From CAZRCZ01 sp964598765 (lineage in GTDB: Bacteria > Sumerlaeota > Sumerlaeia > MVZB01 > JAJFLK01), in contig CAZRCZ010000005.1 of assembly GCA_964598765.1 (NCBI GenBank), positions 62,001 through 126,000 on the forward strand: a stretch of DNA of 64,000 nucleotides. Reading direction: 5' to 3'. The first letter of the stretch is position 1; each line of letters starts with the position of its first letter. Below, piece after piece: positions 1-7,575 of the stretch. The notes beneath the pieces were generated by a model, which made no database searches, was not told where the DNA came from, and worked only from the letters and a program-made list of their open reading frames with translations. A program made the position numbers and the translations under genes.

Positions 1-97
1 TCATCCGTTTGTGATCGTATTTGTAGTAGTTGCTGACCTTCGAGAAGAAGGTCCCGTCATAGAAGACGGCGATTCGGATTACGGAATGCTGATCCAT
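1..97 (-). CDS. NYN-domain (LabA-like) protein, N-terminal fragment
   Basis: This is the first 32 codons of a minus-strand gene that runs off the left edge. The visible N-terminus contains RIAVFYDGTFF followed by KVSNYYKYDHKR. That is the first strand and metal-binding Asp region of NYN-domain proteins of the LabA type, a PIN-like fold of putative ribonucleases. The Asp of YDG would be the first acidic active-site residue. The start ATG (complement of 95-97) is the first Met before the conserved strand. The remaining acidic residues and any C-terminal domain lie outside the window, so the family call rests on about 30 residues. Confidence 0.6.
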   Translation of the reverse strand, partial: MDQHSVIRIAVFYDGTFFSKVSNYYKYDHKRM

Positions 98-693
98 TTG
101 TCTCTCTTCCTTTCCTCTTCAGCCTTTGACGCCGAGTTAACGTATTGACGTATGGGACGTTTACCACAAAAGTAATTCGCTTTCCATTCATTTATGAGAT
201 TCGGGACGTTTGCTCCATTTCTAATTCCGCAATGAACGAACACCCGCCAAATAAAATCACGCCGTCTCTTCTCCTGCCATTTCCCCTTCGCGATCTCCAC
301 GCCTCCGCGTAAAAATCTCCTATCGCCCCTTAACGCCCCTTTTTCTCCCTTAATCCGCATCTCTCTCCCGTCCCCCTCTTCTCGGACCAAGGGGGACGTT
401 GACCATATTAGTAATTCGCTTTTCGTTCATTCGGACGTCGGTAGCTCCAGTTGGGTTCCATCATCTTCCGCGCTCCGGTTTTCATCCTGTAAATCTTGCT
501 CATCCTGTCCAAAAGTTCCCCGCCTTCTTCGCGCCTTCGAGTGAGAATCGCCTTCCGGTCGAACGCGCACCATTTCCAAACCGAACGGGGCCATTTTTCG
601 GATTCCCGTCGCGAACCGATGGACAGACGGGACGTGAACCAAATTCATAATTCGATTCGCGGAATGGCTCGAAGGATTACTAGAATTCGGCGG
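98..693. repeat. Gene-free stretch with degenerate dispersed repeats
   Basis: No supportable gene. Three diverged copies of a motif beginning GGGACGTT and continuing ACCA...TAATTCG lie near 153-192, 391-431 and 628-657. A TCCTGT-type short-period array lies near 486-516. A run of CCCTTAA/CGCCCC words (about 320-368) resembles one near 1405-1450. The stretch looks like accumulated non-coding repeat debris. The GGGACGTT copies could be ends of decayed transposon-like elements, which is inference. Confidence 0.5.
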
Positions 694-1053
694 TCAATCC
701 GCCAGTTTGAGGGCCAGCACCAAAGCCACGCCCCGCTCTACGGCGCGCATTTTGTCGTCAGGCAATTGACCCACTCTATCGCGCAAAATGTCTTGTCGGC
801 GGTCAGAATTTGGGAAACGTTGACTACGGAATCCTCGGGCAACCCGGACGCGCCGGAGGAAACCGGCACATTGCCCGGGGCTTCCGCGCGCCGGAGATTG
901 CCGGTCATCGCGGCAACGACCGCCGTGGCGATTTGACTGCGATTGAAACTGATCTGATTGAATCACCACCACGGGACGCGAGCCGCCCGGCTCCGATCCC
1001 GCCGGATCGGGAAGATCGAGCCACCAGATTTCGCCACGCTGGATGCCGGGCAT
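694..1053 (-). pseudogene. MazF/PemK-type endoribonuclease toxin with two compensating frameshifts
   Basis: MazF-type toxins are endoribonucleases that cut mRNA when freed from their antitoxin. The N-terminus has the family's opening strand (RGEIWWLDLPDP) and the PVVVIQSDQF strand. The C-terminus (RDRVGQLPDDKMRAVERG) is also typical. The roughly 53 codons between are nonsense in this frame. In the neighbouring frame they read as normal MazF sequence, for example ATAVVAAMTGNL and VVNVSQILTADKTF. The pattern fits one extra base in an A-run at 946-948 and one missing base in the A-run at 785-788 (plus-strand view). The reading frame stays open but the core is scrambled, so the gene is either decayed or carries two homopolymer sequencing errors. 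It starts one base inside the antitoxin stop codon (TGATG). Confidence 0.75.
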
Positions 1054-1298
1054 CAGTCTGGATTCCTCTTGAGCGTCAGCGCTTGGGCGCGGAGCAAGCG
1101 GGGATCAAGCTCACTGGATTCCCTGCCCTCGCCATAAACTCGGTTCAACGCCTCGGTGATCGGATCCTCCTTGGGAGGTTGAGCGAGGAAGGCCGCCAAC
1201 GTCTCGGGTTCGACCCTCACGTTGCAATGTTCGGGCAGATTCACCGGCTCAGTAGGCTTGAAGACGCCGTTTTCGTAGATGGCGTGGATCGTTTTCAT
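1053..1298 (-). CDS. DUF104 (AF2212-like) antitoxin
   Basis: This is an 81-residue protein whose N-terminus, MKTIHAIYENGVFKPTEPV then LPEHCNVRVE, is the signature of the DUF104/AF2212-like antitoxin family. These are small beta-rich proteins encoded immediately upstream of a toxin. The start is placed at the Met of MKTIHAIYE, because the 20 codons upstream are not conserved-looking. The gene overlaps the toxin start by one base, so the two would be translationally coupled. DUF104 antitoxins are often linked to PIN-domain toxins; the partner here is MazF-like. The antitoxin looks intact although the toxin frame is disrupted. Residues from about 30 on (FLAQPPKEDPITEALNRVYG) form the more variable, probably toxin-binding tail. 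Confidence 0.75.
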   Translation of the reverse strand: MKTIHAIYENGVFKPTEPVNLPEHCNVRVEPETLAAFLAQPPKEDPITEALNRVYGEGRESSELDPRLLRAQALTLKRNPD

Positions 1299-1939
1299 AC
1301 TCGGATTAACTTCGTTCTTTTGCCTGTTCGCGCTTAGGCGCTCCCGTTTCAAGCGCACATTCCATCATTTCCCGTGTGCCATGATCCTGACAACGATAAT
1401 CCGACTCTTATCGTCCCTTAACGTCCCCGATTGGCCCTTAATCTCCCTCCAATTTCCTTTTCCCCTTCTCAAACCTTTCTCCCTCGCCGATAATCCCCAC
1501 GCGAACCCGCCGGAGGGAACGATGAATCTTCCGGCGATCTCTGCGGCTCCGCGTGTGGCATTCGTGCGCCCTGTGTTCAACTTTCATCCTGTTTGTCCTG
1601 TCCATTCCTGTCCAAATTGGCTTCGTTTCGTAATTTTTGGAGATTCAGGGACTGGCTCGCGGGGATTCGTCCGCGTGCCTGTCCCTCGAATTTCCCTCGT
1701 CGAGACCAAAATGAGATTCGCCCGCGCAAATTGGCTTCGTTTCGTAATTTTCTTTTTCCAATCCCCTGAATCCTGCCCATCCCCGTCCCAAATTGGGTTC
1801 GTTTCGCAAAATTTTATTTTCGGGACGCCCAAATCACGCGCGCAAGCCCCACGGCGTCATTGAAAATCCGCCCGGAGCCTTGTAAATTAACCCGCCCGAA
1901 GGCATTTATTCGTTTGGAACATTGCAGGAGCACGACAAA
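1299..1939. repeat. Gene-free stretch with repeated AAATTGG-CTTCGTTTCG units
   Basis: No gene is supported. Three copies of a roughly 25-base unit (AAATTGGCTTCGTTTCGTAA and close variants) start near 1614, 1728 and 1790. Two are preceded by TCCTGTCC/GCCCATCC short-period tracts (about 1584-1613 and 1770-1788). A CCCTTAA-type tract lies near 1405-1450. The apparent open frames here contain the same peptide in each copy, as expected for a non-coding repeat read in frame. The last part (1926-1930, AGGAG) serves as ribosome binding site for the next gene. Confidence 0.6.
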
Positions 1940-3400
1940 ATGAGCGACAAAACCCCGATCACGCTGGCTTACGGCGACGGCATCGGACCGGAGATCATGA
2001 AGGCGACCGTCCACATTCTTCAATCGGCCGGAGCGCGGCTGGAGATCGAGGAAATCGAGATCGGCGAGAAAGCCTATCTGCGCGGCATCTCCACCGGCAT
2101 CGAGCCGAAGGATTGGGAATCGTTGCGCCGGACAAAAGTTTTCCTGAAGGCTCCGATCACGACGCCGCAAGGCGGTGGCTACAAGAGCCTCAACGTCACG
2201 GCACGGACGACGCTCGGTCTTTACGCCAACGTCCGCCCTTGCGTCGCGTATCATCCGTTCGTGGACACGCGCTATCCGGGCATGGACGTCGTCATCGTCC
2301 GCGAGAACGAGGAGGACACCTACACCGGCATCGAGCATCGCCACACGGCGGGCGTGACGCAATGCCTGAAACTTATCACGCGCCCCGGTTCGGAGAAGAT
2401 CGTCCGCTACGCCTTTGAATACGCGCGGCGCAACGGACGGAAAAAGGTGACCTGCTTCACCAAAGATAACATTATGAAAATGACCGACGGTCTTTTTCAT
2501 AAAATTTTCGATGAGATCGCCCCGCAGTATCCCGAAATTCAAAACGAACATTGGATCGTGGACATCGGTGCGGCCAAGCTCGCCGATTCGCCCGAAAATT
2601 TCGATGTGGTCGTCATGCCCAATCTTTACGGCGACATCCTTTCCGACGTCGCCGCGCAGATCGCAGGGTCGGTCGGACTGGCCGGATCGGCCAACATCGG
2701 CGACCAATGCGCGATGTTCGAGGCGATTCACGGTTCGGCTCCGCGCCGCGCCAATCAAAATCTCGCCAATCCGTCGGGTCTCTTGTTGGGCGCGGTGATG
2801 ATGCTCGTGCATATTGACCAGACCGACGTTGCCGAGCGGGTTCACAACGCGTGGCTGAAGACCATCGAGGAGGGCATTCACACCTACGACATCTTCGTCG
2901 AGGAGAAGAGCAAACAAAAAGTCGGAACAAAGGAATTCGCCGAGGCGGTCGTGACGCGGCTGGGCAAAAAACCCGAAACGCTCAAGGCCGTCAGTTACAA
3001 GTCTGCTCCCGCGCAAAAGTCCACATCGTCCGCCTCGTCCACAACATCCACCGCTCGTCCCGTCAAACAAACCGTCGGCGTGGACGTTTTCTTCGATTGG
3101 TCCGAAGGCAACACCGAGCAATTCGCCAAGTTGGTCAGCGGGATTCAATCCGACGGCTTGAAACTTAGAATGATCACCAATCGCGGCGTCAAGGTCTGGC
3201 CCGACGGTTTTCCGGAGACATTCTGCACCGATCATTGGCGATGCCGGTTCGTCGCCGCGCAGGAGGGGCAATCGGTCAGTCACGCGCAAATCGCCGATCT
3301 CCTCAAGAAAATCGCTGGGACGGGATTGGACTTTGTCCAGACGGCGAATCTTTGCAACTTCGACGGCAAGCAGGCTTATTCGCAGGCGCTGGGAGAGTGA
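1940..3400 (+). CDS. icd: Isocitrate dehydrogenase (Thermus/Rickettsia-type, long form)
   Basis: Oxidative decarboxylation of isocitrate to 2-oxoglutarate in the TCA cycle, cytoplasmic. The 486-residue product has the beta-decarboxylating dehydrogenase fold from LAYGDGIGPEIM at the N-terminus, the substrate loop KSLNVTARTTLGLYANVRP, and VVIVRENEEDTYTGIEH. It also has the catalytic Tyr/Lys region (RKKVTCFTKDNIMK), NLYGDILSDVAAQIAG for the metal-binding Asp residues, and the cofactor region FEAIHGSAPRRANQNLANP. A C-terminal extension of about 130 residues (VGVDVFFDW, LRMITNRGVKVWPDG, DHWRCRF) matches the long Thermus-type enzymes and is absent from E. coli Icd. The start is the ATG at 1940, nine bases after AGGAG at 1926-1930. 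Cofactor preference (NADP in most long-form enzymes) is inferred. No other TCA gene adjoins. Confidence 0.93.
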   Translation: MSDKTPITLAYGDGIGPEIMKATVHILQSAGARLEIEEIEIGEKAYLRGISTGIEPKDWESLRRTKVFLKAPITTPQGGGYKSLNVTARTTLGLYANVRPCVAYHPFVDTRYPGMDVVIVRENEEDTYTGIEHRHTAGVTQCLKLITRPGSEKIVRYAFEYARRNGRKKVTCFTKDNIMKMTDGLFHKIFDEIAPQYPEIQNEHWIVDIGAAKLADSPENFDVVVMPNLYGDILSDVAAQIAGSVGLAGSANIGDQCAMFEAIHGSAPRRANQNLANPSGLLLGAVMMLVHIDQTDVAERVHNAWLKTIEEGIHTYDIFVEEKSKQKVGTKEFAEAVVTRLGKKPETLKAVSYKSAPAQKSTSSASSTTSTARPVKQTVGVDVFFDWSEGNTEQFAKLVSGIQSDGLKLRMITNRGVKVWPDGFPETFCTDHWRCRFVAAQEGQSVSHAQIADLLKKIAGTGLDFVQTANLCNFDGKQAYSQALGE

Positions 3401-3404
3401 GACA

Positions 3405-4181
3405 ATGAAGATTTACCACGGAGACACGGAGACACAGAGAAGAAAGCGGGCGACCCGGCGGGTCGCCCCGACTCTGTGCCTCTGTGTCTCTTTGGTGTTT
3501 TTTACTTCCTCTGCCTTTGCCGCCGACAACGAACTCACTCCCGAAGAAAAAGAGGCCGGATGGATTTTGCTTTTCGACGGCAAAACACTGAACGGCTGGA
3601 CGACCAGCGCGCAACAACCGAGCAAAACGCCCGTCGAGGACCACTGCATCAATCCGCACGGTTCCGGCCACTACATGATGATCCACGAGCGGGAATGGGG
3701 TGATTTCGTTCTCTCGCTCGATTTCAAAATCAGCAAGGGATGCAACAGCGGCGTCTTCGTGCGGACCTCGCCGCTGACGCCTCTGCCGGGCAAGGACGTC
3801 GGCTACAACGGACTTGAGGTCGCCATAGACGACACGATCGGCGCGGGGTTTCACGACACTGGCGCGATTTACGATTTGGTCAAGCCGACGCGCGAGATGA
3901 GAAGGCCCGTCGGCGAGTGGAACCATCTGGTCGTCACCTGTTGCAAGAATCTGATTTCCGTCGTTCTGAACGGCGAGTTAGTGACGGTGATGAATTTGGA
4001 CGAATTCACCGAACCGGGCAAACGCCCCGACGGCTCGCAACACAAATTCGCTGAGTTCGCCTACAAGGACCGCCTGCGCAAAGGTTACATCGGTTTGCAA
4101 GACCACGGCTCGCCTTGCTGGTTCAAGAATATCAAGATCCGACCGCTGGACAGCGAATCAAAACCTCAAGCGAAGAAATAA
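3405..4181 (+). CDS. Secreted DUF1080 (3-keto-disaccharide hydrolase family) protein
   Basis: A 258-residue exported protein of the DUF1080 family, a concanavalin-like beta-sandwich found in glycoside-degrading systems; some members hydrolyse 3-keto-glycosides. Typical family segments are present: WILLFDGKTLNGWTT near residue 50, GDFVLSLDFKIS, NSGVFVRT, NGLEVAIDD, GAIYDL, PVGEWNHLVVTC, and the closing GYIGLQDHGSPCWFKNIKI. The signal peptide has h-region LCLCVSLVFF and cleavage around AFA-AD. The n- and h-regions are encoded by the octamer element at 3414-3497, an unusual origin for a signal peptide. The start ATG at 3405 lies four bases after the icd stop, so the gene may be cotranscribed with icd, although the functions are unrelated. 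The substrate is unknown. Confidence 0.85.
   Translation: MKIYHGDTETQRRKRATRRVAPTLCLCVSLVFFTSSAFAADNELTPEEKEAGWILLFDGKTLNGWTTSAQQPSKTPVEDHCINPHGSGHYMMIHEREWGDFVLSLDFKISKGCNSGVFVRTSPLTPLPGKDVGYNGLEVAIDDTIGAGFHDTGAIYDLVKPTREMRRPVGEWNHLVVTCCKNLISVVLNGELVTVMNLDEFTEPGKRPDGSQHKFAEFAYKDRLRKGYIGLQDHGSPCWFKNIKIRPLDSESKPQAKK
3414..3497. repeat. Octamer inverted-arm element (copy A)
   Basis: The left arm (about 3414-3441) is a CACGGAGA-type octamer repeated about three times. The right arm (about 3472-3497) is its inverse complement (CTCTGTGCCTCTGTGTCTC). They are separated by about 30 bases containing the palindrome CGACCCG-G-CGGGTCG. The whole element lies inside the first 31 codons of the DUF1080 gene and encodes most of its signal peptide. 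Confidence 0.8.
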
Positions 4182-4183
4182 AG

Positions 4184-4277
4184 ATCAAACACCAAGACAC
4201 GAAGACAACAAGCATCACAAAGCGAAAATTCAGTCCTTCTTCGTGGAGCTTTGTGTCTTGGTGTCTTTGTGTTTTGA
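4184..4277. repeat. Octamer inverted-arm element (copy B)
   Basis: Left arm ACACCAAGACACGAAGAC (about 4190-4207) and right arm GTGTCTTGGTGTCTTTGTG (about 4253-4271) are inverted copies of the same octamer family. The element sits between two convergent genes. Its right part encodes the last residues (KHKDTKTQ...) of the minus-strand HEAT protein. Confidence 0.8.
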
Positions 4278-5813
4278 AGACCATGAAAACAATTTCCGAC
4301 GGATCCAATCGAAAGGCGCGCGAAACAAGTCTCCGAAGGTTGACTCCGGCTTTTCAGCTTTGATCTTTTGCGACGCAACCGGCGCGCGAAATCGAAAATG
4401 TTTTTCAGTTTGAGTCGAGGTGGGGATTTGCGGCGGCGCGATGATCGGCGGTGGAAGAACTACGTTCGTTCCCCCGTCTTGTGGCGAATCGGCGGCGAAC
4501 GGATCGTCATCCGTCATTGCCGGAGTTGGATTGGCGACTGCGGACGGGATCGGTTGAAAAAGCGTGTCGTGCTTTCCGAGCGACCTCATGTATTCCGTCA
4601 TTTTTCGTCTCCGTTCTTCCTCGCTCATCGTGTTCGGAGAAGGAGAAGGACTCTCGTGCTTTGGTTCCTCAGCGAACATTAAATTCGATTCTCTCGGATC
4701 GGACGGCATTGACGTCCGATCTGGGATCGGCATGAAAAGCGAATCCTGATTGCCGAGCGTCTTCATGTAGTCCGCCGCGCGGCGTTCGATCTCCTCGACG
4801 CTTGGCGGGCTTGATGTCTGGCTCGCGGAGCGCGACGGAACATTTCCCGACGACGCATGACGCGGAAGGAACATCGAATCCTTCGCGCTCAAGGCATTCA
4901 TCTGCTCGGCCTTCAGCCGCGCCAAATCGCTCGGATCAGGCGCGGCGGACGCGGATGACCCGGCGGGGGCGCTTTGAATTGGAATGAACAACGTATCTTT
5001 GACATTGGACGGCGCGGGTTGGGCGGAGGCCGGAGTAAAGAGCGTGTCGTGCTTGTCCAAGGTTTTCATGTAATCCGACTTGCGGCGATTCAGCTCCTCC
5101 TGAAGCAACGCCAAGACCGGATTGTTCCGTTGCATCTGCGCCCAGCTCGATTTCGCGGGATCGTCGTTCGACGTTTCCCATGAAAAAACCGTCAGCTTGG
5201 GAAGAAGATTTTTGGATAGATCGAAAATCTGTCCGGCGTCAATTTTCTTAAAGACATTGCTTAAGGCAAGGCGGATAAGCTCAATTTTTTCATCGGCGGA
5301 AAGAACGCGCACTTCCGAGAGCAAGAGCCGCTCCCCCCAGCCGACGAGCGCGCCGACCGACAGAGGGCTGGCGAGGTTGCCCAACGCCTGAGCGGCTGAC
5401 CATTGCAAGTCCCACGCCTCGCTTCGTTGCTTCAGCGTCGCCGGATTTGGCGGATTCGCGCCGCCCGACGCCCCGGCCTCGGCGGCGAGCATCCGTCCGC
5501 TCAAGGTTCGATCTTGTAGCACACCAATCAAATGCTCGACGGCGCGGTCGCTACCCAATTTCCCCAGCGATTCAATGCACTTTGTTTTGACCGCTACGAC
5601 TTCATCCTTTAATCCTTTGCCGACTCCCTCGACGGCGAGCGATATTCCGGCTCGTCCATCTCCCCATCTCCCCAACGCCTGCGCGGCTCGGGCGCGAATC
5701 TCCATGCTCGGCTCGTTCGTGAGCGAGCGGATGAGATTTTCCACCGCGCCCTCGTCGCGCATCCCTTCCCATTGCTGAATTTTCAAGTAGGCGGCGTCGA
5801 GCGACGAAGTCAT
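4230..5813 (-). CDS. HEAT-repeat protein with five DTLF-type linear motifs
   Basis: A 527-residue protein with no signal peptide. The first roughly 180 residues are HEAT/PBS-lyase-like helical repeats (IRARAAQALGRWGD, VAVKTKCIESLGKLG, QWSAAQALGNLA), a protein-binding scaffold. After residue 235 the chain is Pro/Ser-rich and disordered-looking. It carries a motif of form [HKQ]-D-[TS]-[LM]-F-x-P five times: HDTLFTPA, KDTLFIPI, KDSMFLPR, QDSLFMPI and HDTLFQPI. Three are preceded by a helix like RRxxDYMKTLG. The start at 5813 follows AGGGG at good spacing; an upstream Met at 5855 is less likely. The C-terminal tail (KHKDTKTQSSTKK) is read from the octamer repeat. The gene is divergent from the LarA-like gene and convergent with the DUF1080 gene. 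Function unknown; a scaffold recruiting a partner by short linear motifs is inference. Confidence 0.8.
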   Translation of the reverse strand: MTSSLDAAYLKIQQWEGMRDEGAVENLIRSLTNEPSMEIRARAAQALGRWGDGRAGISLAVEGVGKGLKDEVVAVKTKCIESLGKLGSDRAVEHLIGVLQDRTLSGRMLAAEAGASGGANPPNPATLKQRSEAWDLQWSAAQALGNLASPLSVGALVGWGERLLLSEVRVLSADEKIELIRLALSNVFKKIDAGQIFDLSKNLLPKLTVFSWETSNDDPAKSSWAQMQRNNPVLALLQEELNRRKSDYMKTLDKHDTLFTPASAQPAPSNVKDTLFIPIQSAPAGSSASAAPDPSDLARLKAEQMNALSAKDSMFLPRHASSGNVPSRSASQTSSPPSVEEIERRAADYMKTLGNQDSLFMPIPDRTSMPSDPRESNLMFAEEPKHESPSPSPNTMSEEERRRKMTEYMRSLGKHDTLFQPIPSAVANPTPAMTDDDPFAADSPQDGGTNVVLPPPIIAPPQIPTSTQTEKHFRFRAPVASQKIKAEKPESTFGDLFRAPFDWIRRKLFSWSSKHKDTKTQSSTKKD

Positions 5814-6025
5814 TTCACGAACCCCTGAAGTTAGTCCGTGGACATTCCAAACCAAACGGCGGCGGAGAGCAATTCAATTCTGGAGGAATTGCGGCAACGC
5901 TTTCAGTTGCAAGAAGGCCAAGAAAAATCATGACCCGCTTAGGACGCATTGGAATTTGGATTCCCCTTCGTGATAGCAATAAGGATGCAATTTGTTTGAA
6001 ATGCTTGAGGACAGCCAAGAACACC

Positions 6026-7420
6026 ATGATTGTTGAAATTCCATACGGGGCAAAAGGCATCGTCGCCAATTTGCCGGATCGAACGGCGAAAGTCCCCAAT
6101 GTCGCGCTGGGTTCGTTGCCGCCGGCGCCCGACCTCGAAGGATTGGCGCGGGATGCGTTGGATCATCCGCTCGGATCGCCGGCCGTCGAGGGTTTGGTCA
6201 AGCCAAGTTCAAAAGTCGTCATCGCCTTTGACGACCCGACGGTTGCTTCCTACGGACCCGTTCGCGGTATCATTATCCGCCAACTCGTCGAACGCATGGA
6301 CAAAGCGGGCGTCGCCCGCGAAAGCATCACGCTCATCTGCGCCAACTCGCTTCACCGGAAATTTCGCCACCATGAACTCGCGATGATGATCGGACAGGAT
6401 TTGGTCCGCGAATTCGGGGAGGGGTTGATTTGTCACGATGCCGAAGACACGGATAATTTGGTTTATTTTGGAAAGACCTCCGGCGGTTACGACGTCGAGG
6501 TGAATCGCCGCGTGGCCGAGGCCGACCTGACGATCTACGTCAATGCGGGACACAATCGCGGCTTCTCCGGAGGTTGGAAATCGGTCTGCGTGGGGCTTTC
6601 GACTTATCACTCGATCCGTCATCATCACACGCCGGACGGGATGTCCATGTCGCTGACCAATAATCGGATGCACGAGATGCTGGACGAAATGGGACGGCTT
6701 CTCGAATCCAAAATTGCCGGAAGAATTTTCAAGGTGGATACGCTTTTGGCGGACCCGTTCCGCGCCGCGAAGATTTACGCCGGGTCGGTCTGGGAGACGC
6801 GCAAAGCCGTTTTGGATACCCTGAGCAACCTCTTTCCACCGCGCCGGAGCATGAGCGCCGAGAAATTCGACGTCATTCTCTATGGCGTTCCCAATTGGAG
6901 TCCCTACGCGATATTTTCCTCGATGAATCCGATGCTCACGCTCATTTCGTCGGGGCTCGGTTATTTGGGCGGGATGGTCGAGGCGGTCGGCAAACCCGGT
7001 TGCGCGATCATCATGGTCACTCCTTGTCCGAACCAATGGGATCGCGTCCATCACGCCTCCTATCCCGACGTGTGGGAGAACGTGCTGTCCCGGACGCGCG
7101 ATCCGTATGAAATTCAGCGCGATTACGCTCCTCAATATGTCCGCAACGAAATTTACATTCAGAAATATAGGAACGAATTTGCGTTTCACCCCGTCCACGC
7201 GATCTTGGCGACCTATCCGCTCAAGCGTCTCAAACACGCCGGGCGGGTGATCGTCGCGGGAATCGAAGACTCCGGCGTGGCTGGGCATTTGGGTTTTGAA
7301 TCGTCAGCGACGGTCGAGGATGCGCTACGCATGACGGAAGAGAGCCACGGAAAAAAATTTAGCCTTGCTTACATCGAGCAACCGACGGCGTCCAACCCCA
7401 ACCCTTCGGCGCGAAACTGA
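6026..7420 (+). CDS. LarA-like nickel-pincer racemase/epimerase family protein
   Basis: A 464-residue LarA/DUF2088 family protein. LarA enzymes use a nickel-pincer nucleotide cofactor bound to a Lys to racemise 2-hydroxy acids. Family features seen are LHRKFRHHEL (the GTHR-type His), HNRGFSGGWKSVCVGL (the His and the cofactor-binding Lys of the SGGxK motif), and a further His cluster (YHSIRHHH). The usual D-x-T-R-P motif reads DDPTVASYG, lacking the Arg, so the substrate may differ from lactate. The start is placed at MIVEIPYGAKG (6026), the first Met before the conserved N-terminal strand; the longer frame from 5930 has no family similarity. No larB, larC or larE cofactor genes are visible here. 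Other activities in this superfamily (malate, sugar-acid epimerisation) remain possible. Confidence 0.8.
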   Translation: MIVEIPYGAKGIVANLPDRTAKVPNVALGSLPPAPDLEGLARDALDHPLGSPAVEGLVKPSSKVVIAFDDPTVASYGPVRGIIIRQLVERMDKAGVARESITLICANSLHRKFRHHELAMMIGQDLVREFGEGLICHDAEDTDNLVYFGKTSGGYDVEVNRRVAEADLTIYVNAGHNRGFSGGWKSVCVGLSTYHSIRHHHTPDGMSMSLTNNRMHEMLDEMGRLLESKIAGRIFKVDTLLADPFRAAKIYAGSVWETRKAVLDTLSNLFPPRRSMSAEKFDVILYGVPNWSPYAIFSSMNPMLTLISSGLGYLGGMVEAVGKPGCAIIMVTPCPNQWDRVHHASYPDVWENVLSRTRDPYEIQRDYAPQYVRNEIYIQKYRNEFAFHPVHAILATYPLKRLKHAGRVIVAGIEDSGVAGHLGFESSATVEDALRMTEESHGKKFSLAYIEQPTASNPNPSARN

Positions 7421-7575
7421 ACAGTGATTTTCGCAATCGGCGGCAAACGTAGGAATGTTGAAAGCCGTGCCGAATGGAGCATAATTTGCGGAACGGACAC
7501 CTTCCGAAATTCCATGCGTCTTCTCGATATCCTTCGCCTCTCCGCGCCTTGGTGGCGCAAGATTCCCAAGCAACC

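Noticed and set aside
79..390. Minus-strand frame of about 100 codons near the left edge
   Set aside because: Low-complexity Arg/Lys/Glu text over repeat debris; overlaps the NYN gene start in another frame.
1279..1863. Plus-strand frame of 194 codons in the spacer before icd
   Set aside because: It contains the same peptide (WLRFVIF-like) from repeated non-coding units and overlaps the antitoxin start.
1922..1939. Earlier in-frame ATG for icd
   Set aside because: It would include the ribosome binding site AGGAG in the coding sequence; 1940 is better placed.
1814..3289. Open frame of about 490 codons on the minus strand opposite icd
   Set aside because: It mirrors the conserved isocitrate dehydrogenase frame and shows no family features; long antisense frames are expected with this codon bias.
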